Shown here: in pieces, positions 10,511 through 22,043 of the stretch
How positions within the stretch are numbered: the first letter of the stretch is position 1
How the letters are laid out: each line of letters begins with the position of its first letter
Source: Cyathus striatus
Lineage: Eukaryota; Basidiomycota; Agaricomycetes; Agaricales; Nidulariaceae
Direction: 5' to 3'
NCBI GenBank assembly: GCA_025738555.1
Contig: JAOVFP010000010.1
Span: 1,922,001 to 1,986,000, forward strand
Length of the DNA stretch: 64,000 nt
Notes under the pieces: model-generated
The model's database searches: none
Told to the model about the DNA's origin: nothing
Seen by the model: the letters and a program-made list of their open reading frames with translations, nothing else
Position numbers and translations under genes: made by a program

Positions 10511-13500
10511 TTACAGATCTGTGTAGACGTCGTAGAAATCACTGCGTTCTCCACGTTCACGATTCCGCCTCACAGTACCATCACTAGATGAGTATGAAAG
10601 GCGATCATAATCTTCTTCCCGATTATAGAGTATGGCTGATTCTTTTCCAAGAACAATTTTCTCATCGTTCATGTCGTCGTTTTTTCTACTCTCATTGACC
10701 CGAATGCATATCTGTCGGAAAGCAGCAATTCGATGATCAATACGATGCGCGCTCTGGCGTGATTTTATGCATTCCTTCAAGGCAGGTGACGAGATACCCG
10801 TCTCAAGTTCGCGGCCACAATCCAGCACTTCTAGCTTCGGACACATAATATCGGAATACTCCTTTCCCAGAGGAGAGAGTGCATATATGAAATCATCACC
10901 GACGAATCTTTTGATATTATAATAATTCCGGTAAGACGTGCCTAAGAATGGTGTCCATCTATCTTGAGAGGGCTACTAGATTTTGACGTTGCCCGTATTT
11001 TGACGTTGCCGTGACGTTGCCAGTGAGGCAACGTCACGCAACGCCAGCAACGTCACGGCAACGCCAGGCAACGTCACATCAGCCTGTGATCAATCACACC
11101 CTCGCTAATCAATTCTCCCGCCCTTCCCTTTGCATTTTCACACGCATATCACCATTGCCCGCCTCCCACTCATTATTTCCCACACCTCCGCTCTCACTTT
11201 TTATACTTTTATTACATTTCCCTTAATCAAAAACAGAGTCTACTATTTATAATACAACATATTATTACCTATTTCACCAAGGATGGAACATATTACAGTA
11301 GAAGATTATTTAAAACTGTCTCTGATCCACATGTTGAATAGCTTTATCCCCTTCATTAAATAGTGAAATATTGTTTAGTACATATATCATAATATATATT
11401 GGATAATGCAAAAATAATCGAAGAAAATGATAAAGAATTGACCTAGAAAATAAGACAATACTTGCTCACTGTTGAGCATGATGACAAGTGTGATGTGTTG
11501 CCGCGGCGATGAGGAAGGGTACTTGATGGAGTGATAGATGGGATCAATATTGTGTACAAATATAAATGGGAAGCGGAGGGCGCGGGAAACATTGAACCTC
11601 CAGCAATGCCAAAGGCAACGTCAAGCAACGCCAGCAACGCCACGGCAACGTCACGGCAACGCCATTCGGCAACATCACAGCAACGTCACGCAACGTCACA
11701 GCAACGCCAGGCAACGTCCGAGCAACGCCAGCAACGCCAAGCAACGTCAAATCTCGGATCGGCAACGTCAATTCTCAAATGGCAACGCCAGGCAACGTCA
11801 AAATCCTATTTTCAACAATTTCTACAACTAGTATAAAAACGAGTAGAGTCCATTTATCTCTACCAAATATTTACTTTTATTTCTATATATCATGTATTTA
11901 CAACATACAAGCTGTCTAGAGTAGAAATGTTGTGTACAAAGGAAAAAAATATTTATTTTCAACTTATTTCACTGTGAGATTGTAAGTTATACCCTGTTAT
12001 ACATGGCTCATATTTCTCATTAAGTGCTAATATATATTATATGAATGTAAGGTACATTTATCTTGTGAACTCCTACTAATTTATTGTATTTATTACTAAC
12101 TAAGCATGTACACAAGTGGGGCTCGAACACAAGACCTCAGCAAGCAACGCCACTGCAACGCCAGGCAACGTCAATGCAACGCCCGGCAACGTCAACTTGG
12201 GCAACGTCAAAAACCGGGCAACGTCAAAATCTGTAGGCCCATCTTGAGAGAAATCGAAGTTGTGCGAGGAAAGTTTTAAGAGTATAAGGTTTGGTGTTAA
12301 CTGTGGATATTTCACTATACTTTCCGAGATAAATACTGAGGAACTTGGGATATATAACCCGAGAGATTCCAATGTGTCTCCTGAGTTATGCAGTAGTGTT
12401 AACAGTATATCTCGAGCAAATGCGTCATCGCTGCGATAGCTTATCAATGGAAATAGAACATTTAACTTCTTCAGAGAAGGCAAACATAGCTGTTCCACAA
12501 AACCGGTGATCTCGGAAGATTTACATCCGATATCCAGTGATAACATCGTAAGATTAGGAAGAACAATTGATCCCAAGTGATGTGGCCATGATTTACCCTC
12601 ATACCCATGGGAGTTGACAAAACGAACTTGCAATATTTCCAAAGACTGACATTTATGAATAATAGGATATGCCATATCAGATAACTCGTCGGCTGCAGGC
12701 TGACAGGAGAGCTTGAAATCAATGTTCAGCTCTTTCAGTTCTTTCAACCCTGAGCTTGCCAGTATGGAACATACATCCAAAGCTCGAAAAACAACTCCGT
12801 GAAGGGTTACGGAGGTAGGTTGTGCGGATAAAAAGTCAACTATATGCTTAGCCTCCAGACCCATGGCTTGCGTCGGTTCGGAGGGCCGTGTCATGCCATA
12901 ATAATCGCTATCTCGAGTTGCGATATGAAAATTCTTGAGCGCGGGCATACGCTGACCCTTAAGCTCGTATTCCATAAGATCACTTACGACACGCTGTGGA
13001 AGGCAGATATCGACATCATACCAACGATTGGAGTATGGACCAATGATTCTGGCAAGAAATGATGTGTGTAGTTGACGCTCTCTCGCAACCGCGTCCGCAA
13101 TATCGTCGAATATCGTAGGGTCATATTTAGAATGGGCCCGAAGAAACACAGATATCGATAGCTGACGAGCGCCAGATCTTTCCAACCATTCCTTCGCAGC
13201 TACTTGAAGTTGATCCAGCTTCCGTTGTAATAGGTTCTCCTGGATTTGTAGATATTTCAAATGATTACCGAGTTCGTATACTTTTGGACAGATTCGAGGA
13301 AGAGAGATATGGATCGATGACCACAGTCTTGGTAGAGAATGTGCAATACTCCTCCACGAGCTGCATATGTGTGTGAGGAGAAGGGGGGCGTCCGGAGTAT
13401 TTATGCACGGGTTTCGATCCGCTGGAAGACAAGCTAGAAAGATCTCCTCCAGAACGTCCCTACTGATCCGGCGGGCAGGGGATGCCAAAGCTCGGTGTTG

Positions 13501-13689
13501 ATCGAGAAAGTCGCATGCTTTGGATCGCTTCTCCTGTAGCAGATGTAAACGTTGCTGTAATTGATCAATTTCATTATCGATAGAATGGACCTCCTTGGAT
13601 GAAACCTCTACGAAACTCCTAATGTCGTCTAACTCTTCGTTAGACGGGGCATAGTTTGTTTTTAAATGCTGCTGAAACGGAGAAAACAT
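10511..13689 (-). pseudogene. F-box / leucine-rich-like protein gene split by a transposon
   Basis: The gene reads from an ATG at 13689; an in-frame ATG 30 codons upstream is less like the family. It begins with about 60 residues of coiled coil (VSSKEVHSIDNEIDQLQQRL), followed by an F-box-like segment (RRISRDVLEEIFLACLP, then LTHICSSWRSIAHSLPRLWS) and about 400 residues of leucine-rich-like sequence. This is the common agaric architecture of SCF substrate adaptors, expected to bind Skp1 and present targets for ubiquitination. At 12251 the coding sequence meets a 1.27 kb inserted element. The coding sequence resumes beyond it at 10960 and ends at 10511-10513. Removing 10961-12240 leaves 483 plus 149 codons in one frame with no stop, so the intact gene encoded about 632 residues. 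As it stands, translation runs into the element and adds about 46 element-encoded codons before a stop at 12100. The truncated product could still hold the F-box. Confidence 0.8.
10961..12250. mobile_element. Mutator-like non-autonomous element with 10-bp target duplication
   Basis: The 10-bp sequence atcttgagag flanks the element at 10961-10970 and 12241-12250. The element (10971-12240, 1270 bp) has imperfect terminal inverted repeats of about 26 bp built around agattttgacgttgcccg. It is filled with short GC-rich repeats of the type gcaacgtcacggcaacgcc, concentrated at 10984-11085, 11600-11805 and 12143-12228. The AT-rich spacers between them have no coding capacity. It sits inside the F-box gene. 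The target duplication size and long TIRs fit a MULE-type MITE; no transposase is present, so it would depend on one supplied elsewhere. Confidence 0.85.
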
Positions 13690-14121
13690 TATCTTAATAA
13701 TGTGCCGTCGGTGTGTAATGAGAGGGAATGTCGGTAGCAGATGAAAAGGAGGAAACGTAAATGGCTCGTCCGCATCCAAATGAGTAGATACGTTTCCAAT
13801 TAAGATACTTTAAGTCATCTTGAGTCAGAAAGTCTCAACATTCCAACACGTGGTGGAGGCGAGGACCGGGAATTGCCGAGCGTGTGATTTTCATGGCGGT
13901 CCGGACTTGCTGGTTCGAGGCCGCCAGCGCCAACACCCCTCCCACACACGTTGCGTATAAAACTGTTTCAATAAAAACTTAAAACGCGTCGTAGACGAAA
14001 CCTGGCATTAACAGCCAGGCTAGCCAAGCGTCAATTAAAGACAATTCAACAGTTATCGTGCGTCAAGTATTACTCATCCTTAATACGAGATAAAAGTACA
14101 CTTGATCCATTCATCTTAAAT
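13690..14121. other. intergenic between F-box gene 5' end and P450 3' end
   Basis: It would contain the promoter of the F-box gene on the minus strand. A GC-rich patch at 13850-13950 was examined for a tRNA and rejected. No other signal is seen. Confidence 0.4.
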
Positions 14122-16214
14122 CTACCTGACCCGTCTGACAACAAGAGGAACCCTCGATCCAATCTCTCCCTTTACCTTCGGCCTCGGCAAAAGAGATAAG
14201 TGGTTTTCAATCTCCGTTCCAGGTCCATCGGGAAGCTCGAAGATGTAGCTCCGAATCAACACCGTCAGCGCAACCTAGCCAACATCAGTCATGCAGACAT
14301 CATTCGTAATGCTCGTATCTCCGTACCTTCATCTGAGTCAAAGTGAACGCCTTTCCAAGACATATCCTCGGGCCATCCCCAAAGCTCAATACTCTCTTGT
14401 TAAGCTCTAAATCTTCATTTTTATTGCTGGAGTCAAACCACCGAGTCGGATTAAATTCTTTCGCATCAGCCCCCCAATTGCTCTCAGCGCAATTCAGTCC
14501 TCGAAGTGGGATAATAACGAGTTGACCTTTGGTTATAGGCACTTGTGTCACCATTTCTCCTGCGTTATTGAGGATGGGTTGGGAGAGTGGTAAGACGTCA
14601 TCTTCATCGGCCTTAGTTTAAACGTAAGTTTATCTAGCGACAGTACGTTCAAATTTTGGCTCACCATTCGTGTGATCTCGAGTAAAGATGGGTGGAGTCG
14701 TAGGACTTCCCAGATGACTGCATCGAGAAACGGGAGGGAAGTCTCGAGTTGGTCCCAATTAGGCTCTGCATCTGGTAGTTGAGAGAGTTCTTCACGGAGG
14801 CGGGATTGGAAGTCAGGCCGGCGAGAGAGCTCGATGAGGGACCACTGGGAAAGTTTACATAGCTCGAAAAGGAAAGGAAAGACGAAACCTACCACTAAAG
14901 CCACTTGAAAGTTACTTTAGTAATCTACACATATTATGATCGCCTAGTGACTTACTAGCTGGGGGGTCAAAGCCTCCTATAAAGATTCCTTTCATCTATT
15001 AGGTCCTTTAGTAGTGGTTCCCTGTTATCGACGACTCAGACAGGAAAGGCTAATTACCTGTGCCATTATTTCCTCCTGACTCATATGAATACCGCTATCT
15101 GCTTGCTCTGCTTTGACTGAAATATGATGTAAGCTCTATATCCTAGTTCAAACTGACACACATACCCATAATTCCAAGTGTAGAAGTCATCTGGTCCCCT
15201 CCATCCATCTCCTTCGTCTTTCTGAACAAATCATCCATAATACTCCTCGATGCTTCACTTAAGCCCCAGAATAAACGATTCCTGTACGTCGGAAGTCTGC
15301 CAAATAGTGGAACGACAGATTGTACGATATGGCAGAACAAGGAGAAGCCGGAGAATTTCGCCTCACTGAACATTTTGACTATCTCAGTTACGCTAGACGT
15401 TTGGCCTGAAAGAGCGCCGAAATCGTGCTCGAATCCTGCGATGCCTATAGTGTCAATCGATAGTTGGTTAATCCTGGATCAGGGTTAACGAGGTGGTGAT
15501 TTATTTCAAATGAGAAGTACGAACCAGCGCTGCACCTCGATAATGGCATAGTCTGAGGAGCTGTTATCCAAGATAGCGTCCCAGGCGATAGTCATCTATT
15601 CAAAATGTTCACCTGGGGGTAATAAAAATATGATAACAACAAACCTTGTGCGTAACCTCAAAGAAGGTGCTCGTCAAGTTCTTAACAACGGAAGTACTAA
15701 AAGCTGGATTCAATGCTTTCCTATGTCTTCAAAATGTCAGTGTTTTAGTGTGGTGCAAGAGTACTCGAAAGTACCGTTTATGGATGTCACCCTCAGCCCA
15801 AATGACGCCTTTGCCAACGACGCCTTCTAGCATGGTTCTAAACCCAGGTGTACGAACATACATCACAGTATCTCGTCCTAATATATGGGCGATAGTTTTA
15901 AAATCTCCCACTACGACCTGGCTTACGCCAAATGCAGCGCGAACTTTGTATACGGAACCATACTCGTTCATCCAGCGCTCGTACACAGCTCCTGGGTCTC
16001 TAGACTGCTGTACGTGTTTCGTAACACCATAAACGAAGCTTGGGATAGGAGGACCGCGAAGGCCATTTTTCTCTACTTTGGGCTGGAGGTAGCGGTAGAG
16101 GTAGTAGACGACAGCGGTCGTGAGGAGAAGCGAAGCCCGTAAAAAGTCAAGTTGGTATGCCATATTGACTGACAAATCCATTGCGTTGTTCCCATCCTTT
16201 TCTACCAATTTCAA
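14122..16214 (-). CDS. cytochrome P450 monooxygenase
   Basis: This is a spliced P450 gene. The N-terminus has a membrane anchor (LRASLLLTTAVVYYLYRYLQ) and the usual proline hinge (RGPPIPSFVYG). Exon 1 is 16214-15775 and exon 2 is 15720-15645; joined they give the C-helix region HKRKALNPAFS. The I-helix region is GGFDPPA instead of the usual AGxDT/AGYETT, so the threonine that normally helps protonate oxygen is not evident. The K-helix ExxR is EVLR in VIWEVLRLHP. The PERF-like motif is FNPTRWF. The heme loop FGDGPRICLGKAF is complete with its cysteine ligand. The stop codon is at 14122-14124. It would act as a membrane-bound, NADPH-reductase-dependent oxygenase in the ER; the substrate cannot be read from sequence. 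Start choice between 16214 and the ATG at 16181 is open. Confidence 0.8.
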
Positions 16215-17269
16215 GCGCTTGAAAATGTGTGTCAGAAGGATTTGAGGTTCATGGAACGTTACCTTGAGTTTCCTGACACACTGTGACTAACAACCGCGAG
16301 GTGGCGGTCCTTGCAAACTTCCACAAAATGTTCGAAGGAAGAAAGACTCTACCGCCCATTTACTCAGATGCGAAACATCGCATGCAGATATCGTGAGGAC
16401 CTATAATCGGGATTGGTACTAAGTATATTGTGGTATGATAGGAAAACATACTAAATGTCTAAGGACCCACAGCAAACTCAGCGAAACTTGCCAGAACGCT
16501 AAAAACGGAACTCAGGGATGGTCCTTGAAGCTTCAATGAAGGGATGGATGCCGAAGTGAAATAAGCATCTGATGACAGATTAATAGAAACTTGCTTTAGG
16601 CACATTAGGATATCGTTTAGATAGATGAAATACGATAAGGGACACACAACGACCTGAAAAGGGTTTAGTCACGGAGGTATACGCACCTCGCACGTTGTTG
16701 GCTGTGGGTGGAGAATGAATCTCTTCCTGACCGGGGGCCGGTTAATAATCACACCCAAGCCAGAATGTAACTTGAAGCTTAGAAAGACGATTTGTGGATA
16801 CATTAGTTCTAAATTTTATTAATTGTATTAAGTACCTTGATTTTAATTCCCAAAGCCATGGCTCGCATAGCGGCATCGAGTATTAAAGCAATAAAAGAAG
16901 CATTCAGAAATTGCGCCCGGTAACCGGAATAGACGATTTCTGTCTTCTGTCAGAAGCTTTCCAAGAGCGTCTACAAATAAAACAATATGTCCGAACATGG
17001 AGAGGTTGGAGATATCAGCTACATTACACTGCTTCGTATCCCAAATGGTGCTCGAATCCGTCCTCGGTGGAAAATGTACTGACATATAATTATTATAACT
17101 CAAGTTAATCATTGAAGTCAAGTACTACTAGGCTAACTTGAAGGCGTAGAGGATGATTATCTGTGGAGGGTAAATTTCAGTTGTCAGCCGTCTTGGATAT
17201 GGATATTGAAAAAACAATTCATACGTGATAAATTTGATCATTATCAAAGATAAAGGAGCGAGAAACTTA
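16215..17269. other. intergenic, no gene supported
   Basis: This would hold the P450 promoter. Small open frames at 16459-16647 and 16843-17121 on the minus strand, and 16911-17108 on the plus strand, show no domain and overlap one another. Confidence 0.4.
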
Positions 17270-18000
17270 ACCCTACGCTTAAGTCTCATTAGGAATCCAT
17301 AAACGCTTCTCCTTGAACTTCAGAAAATCCTTCCCGTCATACTCAAAACCTTTCATATTCAAGCAACATTAGCTTCCATGTACACCGCCCTGAATTACTA
17401 TAATCTGTTCTAGTTCATCGAAGAGATTAGATGCGATGAGGCAATGACTAGGAACATAAGATATGAAAGGGTAATTCCGGGGGGCGGCTCCCACTGTCAT
17501 TTACCATTGATTCATAAATAGAATAGTCCAGAAAATAGAATACGTACCTGACCTTGGAGACCCGCCGATTTCGAGGGGAACACTCTTATACGTGCACACT
17601 TTACCTTTCGGGATTGTAATCAGAACGTTTACACACATCATCGGTAGTCGTACAGCTTCCGGAGGTGGTGTAAGCATGACGTATTACGACGGTAATAGGC
17701 AGAAAGAAGACTAACTTTTCCCGATTCTGTTCTGAATTGAGCACACCCCTGCTGTGTTCTGGGGAGACGGCTTTTTGCATATACTAGCGCATCGGGAACA
17801 ACCTGCCTTGTTGGAACGTCCTTTTATCTTGACTATTCACAGTGATTACTGTCGAAAAGACACCACAGGAAGCATCAAGAAATTTTCTTTCCTACCCTTT
17901 TGCACTGCATTTGTTCCCTGGTCCCTTGGGTACTGCGTTCCCAACTTTGAACTTGACTGGTTTCGCAGGCAAATAATCAAGGTCCTGAGATTCCTCAGTC
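17270..18000 (-). pseudogene. decayed copy of the O6-alkylguanine-DNA alkyltransferase gene
   Basis: The block parallels 19085-19700 piece by piece: the C-terminal codons, the segment before the intron (GGSPRS-type, near 17555), the same intron position, and the acceptor followed by a copy of the VGAALRNNPF region near 17490. The active-site segment reads P-S-H-C-L-I-A instead of P-C-H-R-V-I-A, so the alkyl-acceptor cysteine is serine. Downstream the frame is lost. The copy also includes sequence like the end of exon 1 (near 17715-17800). It is not an alkyltransferase-like (ATL) protein, since those have Trp at that position and an intact frame. Confidence 0.7.
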
Positions 18001-19084
18001 GCAGTTTTCAAGACCATCGCAGACACTGAGAGATAAAGGAGAAGGATGAAGGAGAGTACCTAAGGTTAAATATTACTAATCCCACGGCACCCGGCGAATG
18101 CCGGTCTCCGGTCTAATGCGGCTTTAATGCTAATAGTGAACGAGCGCCGACGATAGGCGCCAAGATTAGGTTGACAGTACAATGACAGTAAGTACTTGAT
18201 AATGACGCCTGAAGCTGAACCATGAACGTTTGAACCATGAAGCTAAGCTTGACGTCCTCGCAAGAAAGATACAAACCCATCTGTCCAAATAAGCCTTATT
18301 TTATTCAATAAACAGAAAGACAGTGTATTAAATTGAAACTAATGAACGCCCATAAAATCTCCGAAATACTGCCAAAGACATAAGAAGTGCATAAGAATTA
18401 AAATTCTCTGTGGAAAATACCACCAATAAAGGCAAAGACACGTGAAGGATTTACATGTTTTGCTGATGAACTTGGTATATAGAATCTGGCGTCAAAAGAG
18501 GATCGTCATTTTACATCTTAATGAGGAAAACGACTTTTGCCTTAAAATGGCAGAACCGAAGACCTAGCAATAAAGATCAAGTATTGAGTGGGACTCACAA
18601 GACGCCACTTCATATTCGCATGTCACGTTTGCTTCAGCCTTCAGGTTAGCAAATTGTAATGTTTCAGACTTTAAATGGGTATTCAAACCTCATCTTTGAA
18701 GGTTAGCTCTAGAATAGTACTGAAGGCAGTAACCATACGTCAGTTTTAAGCTTTAAATGTATGTCCATTATCTTCTTCAGCTTAACTATACTATAAAGCC
18801 CGCCATACTCTCTCCAAAAGTTGCCTTAAAAGCTTCACTCAAACCAAAAGAATAGGTAATTTACATCGTCCAACAACGGGCCTTAAATCGAATAATATAT
18901 CCAAAAATAGACTCGCAAAAATCTTTTGTAAGTACGATATATTTATGTCCCATAAAGGAACCAAGATAGTGCCAGCCCAATCGTCATCGGAGAAGTTAAT
19001 GATTGCCGTCTTAAACAATATGTCGTACTAGATAGATCGATATATACCATATTTATGGGTATCAAAGAAAAGGTAACCATATAT
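18001..19084. other. intergenic, no gene supported
   Basis: AT-rich sequence between the pseudogene and the alkyltransferase gene. A short repeat (ctgaagctgaaccatgaa, then tgaaccatgaagctaagc) occurs at 18208-18250. Nothing else is recognised. Confidence 0.4.
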
Positions 19085-20160
19085 TCAACTTGAATTAGGC
19101 ATCCACAAACACCTCTTTTCGTACTTCAAAAAACCGCCTGCATCAAACGTAACCCCCTCATCCTCAAGCAACTTCCTTTTCATTACACACCGTCCAGAGT
19201 CAGATTTACCTTCTTGTCCTGCCCACTCACCCATAAATCCTCCTATAAACAGATTAGAGGCGATAACACGATGACAAGGGACAAAAGGCGCGAAAGGATT
19301 GTTCCGAAGCGCAGCTCCCACTGTCATTTTATTAATATAGTTTCTTAGATAAGATAAGTGGAAAGGAATGAATACGTACCTGACCTTGGCGAACCGCCGA
19401 TAGCCAGGGAAACACCCTTGTATGTACTCACTTGTCCTTTCGGGATTGTCAGTATAAAGTCGTACACTGCCCATTGGTGTGGAGTGAGCACCTGTTGGCG
19501 GTAAGCTTCGGTAAGAGAATGGAGAAACTAAAAACAGACTTTTCCTGATTTCGTTTTGAATTGTCGACGTTCCTGCGACGTTCTGGGATAGTAGATCCTA
19601 GTTCCCGCATCACCACGTTGTCGGGTTGCAAGTGCCACTTTTTCAGTAGCTGACGCCATGAGAGTATCTTTAGTAAGAGCGGTTACTGCATCCTGATGTT
19701 CGTTTGTGGAGCCTCTAACCCCTCCCTCTTCGTATTGAATACCAGCAGTTTTGCGATGATATTCCGCCGCCACACGGGTCTGTTGATAACCGTCTGAACC
19801 TTTCTCAATAACAATTTCTCCAGATTCGACCGATTTTGTGGGAGCAGCAGTTTGAGGATGGCACCATTCCATGGCCGTGCGAGTAACCGTCTCCTCGTCA
19901 GTGTCTGAACCAGCCTCCAGAAGACTTTTCGACTTTTCGTTGCTTTTAGTAGGTATAATACCGGTATATTGCGTAACTGGTATCTGCTGATAAGTGTCCG
20001 AACAGGTGTCGCTTTCATCCCCGGATTGTTCATCGACCTTGACACGTTTAGAAGATGGGATACCAAGGGATTCTTCAGTTATAAGGGTTAATTTCCACCC
20101 TGAACTGGTTAAAGCTTCTGGTTCGTCGCAGGTTTGGCGTTTCTGTGGTAGAATGGACAT
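19085..20160 (-). CDS. O6-alkylguanine-DNA alkyltransferase with a long repeat-bearing N-terminal extension
   Basis: Three exons: 20160-19540, 19491-19380 and 19320-19085, with introns of 48 and 59 bp. They give 322 residues, far longer than the roughly 100-residue core domain. The C-terminal domain reads LTPHQWAVYDFILTIPKGQ, then STYKGVSLAIGGSPRSVGAA, then the active-site motif PCHRVIA. The cysteine of this motif accepts the alkyl group irreversibly from damaged guanine (MGMT/Ogt family, nuclear DNA repair). The first 207 residues are not part of any MGMT I know. They start MSILPQKRQTCDEPEALTSS, contain a basic KRVK cluster that could be a nuclear signal, and hold about three degenerate copies of the repeat that fills the neighbouring protein at 20718-22043. 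The promoter region (20161-20300) carries two CACGTG sites, similar to that of the neighbour. The gene appears intact. Confidence 0.8.
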
Positions 20161-20247
20161 GATTAGGACTTCAATGTCGTGGTAAGTTGTTATGGAGTCA
20201 ACTAGTCACTGCGGAATCCGGGTTCAGTCACGGACCCGGTTATGTCA

Positions 20248-20264
20248 CACGTGCACATCACGTG
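20248..20264. promoter_or_regulatory. paired CACGTG motifs upstream of the alkyltransferase
   Basis: CACGTG occurs at 20248-20253 and 20259-20264, about 90-105 bp before the ATG at 20160. The promoter of the sister gene has the same neighbourhood with one CACGTG kept at 22184-22189 and the other changed to CACGCG. CACGTG is the core bound by bHLH factors such as Cbf1/Pho4 types. The regulatory role is inferred from conservation between the two copies only. Confidence 0.45.
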
Positions 20265-20429
20265 GATCGTGTTGCTTCGCGTCTCCAACTCAAGTTGAAG
20301 TTACTTCCTCCAAACTTGGCGTTCCAAACGCAATTCCGAGAAAACAACAGAACAAATCAAGAAAAAATGCTCTCAGTTTCACAGTTTTATAAAAATTACA
20401 GTAGTTACATAATTAGAAGCCTCAAAGAA

Positions 20430-20770
20430 CATCAGTCCTTTCTACGAGTGCGCAGATCCCATCATGACCATCCCATCCACAATAAGTGTATCATTTAGAA
20501 TGGAGGTATGGAAGCATTCAAGTTGTCAGCTGGTCCGCGTCATACAGCGCAGCAGCTCCATGTTCTCAATCTCAAAAGAGGGTATTTCTCACTAACATTC
20601 ACAGGCGCACTCGTGACTCAGTGCACTCGGCGTACTCCCATCCCCGCGCAGGAACACATTCACATCGGAACATTCTTCCCAAGTCATATTCTGCAGGCGT
20701 GCCGTCGGGTGGCTTTCTTAATATCTTCGCGATCGTTTGGGCGTCGGGGAATGAGCCTCTGCGGGGGTGC
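20430..20770 (-). pseudogene. partial copy of the serine carboxypeptidase 3' half
   Basis: Two blocks match the carboxypeptidase gene to the right. Positions about 20430-20520 match about 22605-22700, for example caataagtgtatcatt and the segment before it. Positions about 20620-20765 match about 22950-23110, for example cattcacatcggaacattcttccca. The intervening part is shorter and scrambled. The copy is too short to encode a peptidase. Its left part overlaps the 3' end of the repeat-protein gene, whose last codons and stop come from this carboxypeptidase-derived sequence. Confidence 0.7.
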
Positions 20771-22043
20771 TATTGTTATAGTAGTACTCCCTGGCCGCAA
20801 GAGACCTCCGCACATAATAACTGTCCTGATGACTGTGTGGGCCGGTCTTACTTTCCGGGGTTTCGGCTTGTTTCACAGGAGTAGCAGTTTGAGCATAGTG
20901 ATACTCCCTCTGCGCATGAATAAGCCTCTGCAGATAACTGTCCTGATGACTGCGCGAACGAGTTTTACTCTCCCGAGATTCGACCGGTTTCGTAGGAACG
21001 GCGGCTTGAGCATAGTAGCACTCCCTCTGTGCATGGATAGATCTCTTCAGATGACTGTCCTGACAACTGTGCGAACGGGTCTTACTCTCCTGAGATTCTG
21101 TCCGTTTCGCGGGTGCAGCAGTTTGAGCATAGTACTCCCTCTGTGCACGAATAGATCTCTTCAGATAACTGTCCTGATAACTGTGCGAACGGGTCTTACT
21201 CTCCTGAGATTCGATCCGTTTCAAAGGTACAGCAGTTTGAGCATAGTAGTACTCCCTCTGTGCACGAATAGACCTCTGCAGATAACTGTCCCGATAACTG
21301 TGCGAACGGGTCTTGCTTTTCCGAGATTCAACCCGTTTCCCAGGAGGAGCAGTTTGGGTATAGTGCTCCTTCACCACACGAATAGACCTCTGCACATAAC
21401 TCTCTGAAGTAGTCTCTCGAAGACCTTGCTCCCTTTCTTCGCGTTTCTCATGCATAAGACCAGCATAAGTTCGAGAATAAGAGCATTCCTTCGCTATCCG
21501 AGCAACCATCTGCCTATAAGACTCTCTACGACCATCCTTTGTGCTTTCCTCGACTTGTTTCACAGGTGCACCACCACCAGTAATTTGACGACGGAGCATC
21601 CGCCTCCTCGACATCATCTGTTGGTACGTGTCCAAACTACTCTCCTTCGGAGGAGCAGTATGACCGTGATATTCCATAGTCATACGTTCAGACCGTCGTG
21701 CATAACTGCGTGAGCTATGTACCTCGTTCGATACGATGAGCTGCTCGGTCCGTTTCACAGGCGTACTAGTAGCATATTGACGGAGTACTTGTCTCCCCGA
21801 AAGCAAAACCATCTGCTCATAACTGGTTGCCCTTGAACCCCCCTCCCCAGCCCTCTTCATATTCTCGATAGATTTACCTCACTCTTCAGGTGGATTTGGT
21901 TCCTCCCTTTCCTTGGCTTTGACACGTTTCGTAGATGGGATATCAAGGGATTCTGAGTCAGTTATACGTGTAACTTTCCATCCCGAAGTGGTTGAAACTT
22001 CGGATTCGTCGCAGTTTTTGCGTTTCTGAGGTAGTATAGACAT
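20718..22043 (-). pseudogene. tandem-repeat protein related to the alkyltransferase N-terminus
   Basis: An ATG at 22043 opens a frame starting MSILPQKRKNCDESEVSTTS, clearly homologous to the alkyltransferase N-terminus. The frame is interrupted by one TGA at 21879-21881 and then runs open for about 380 codons to 20718. The open part holds at least five close copies of a 39-residue unit containing SHSYQDSYLKRSIRAQREYY and a following QTAxPxKRxES, plus more diverged copies nearer the start. The unit is rich in Arg, Ser, Gln and Tyr. I know no family for it. Either the TGA is a true nonsense change, the gene starts at 21860, or a very short intron removes it. A possible donor exists just before the TGA, but no acceptor of normal distance restores frame. 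The alkyltransferase domain is absent. Confidence 0.6.

Noticed and set aside
13850..13950. Possible tRNA (a ggttcgaggcc T-loop-like sequence with an upstream A-box-like stretch)
   Set aside because: The acceptor and anticodon stems could not be paired by hand.
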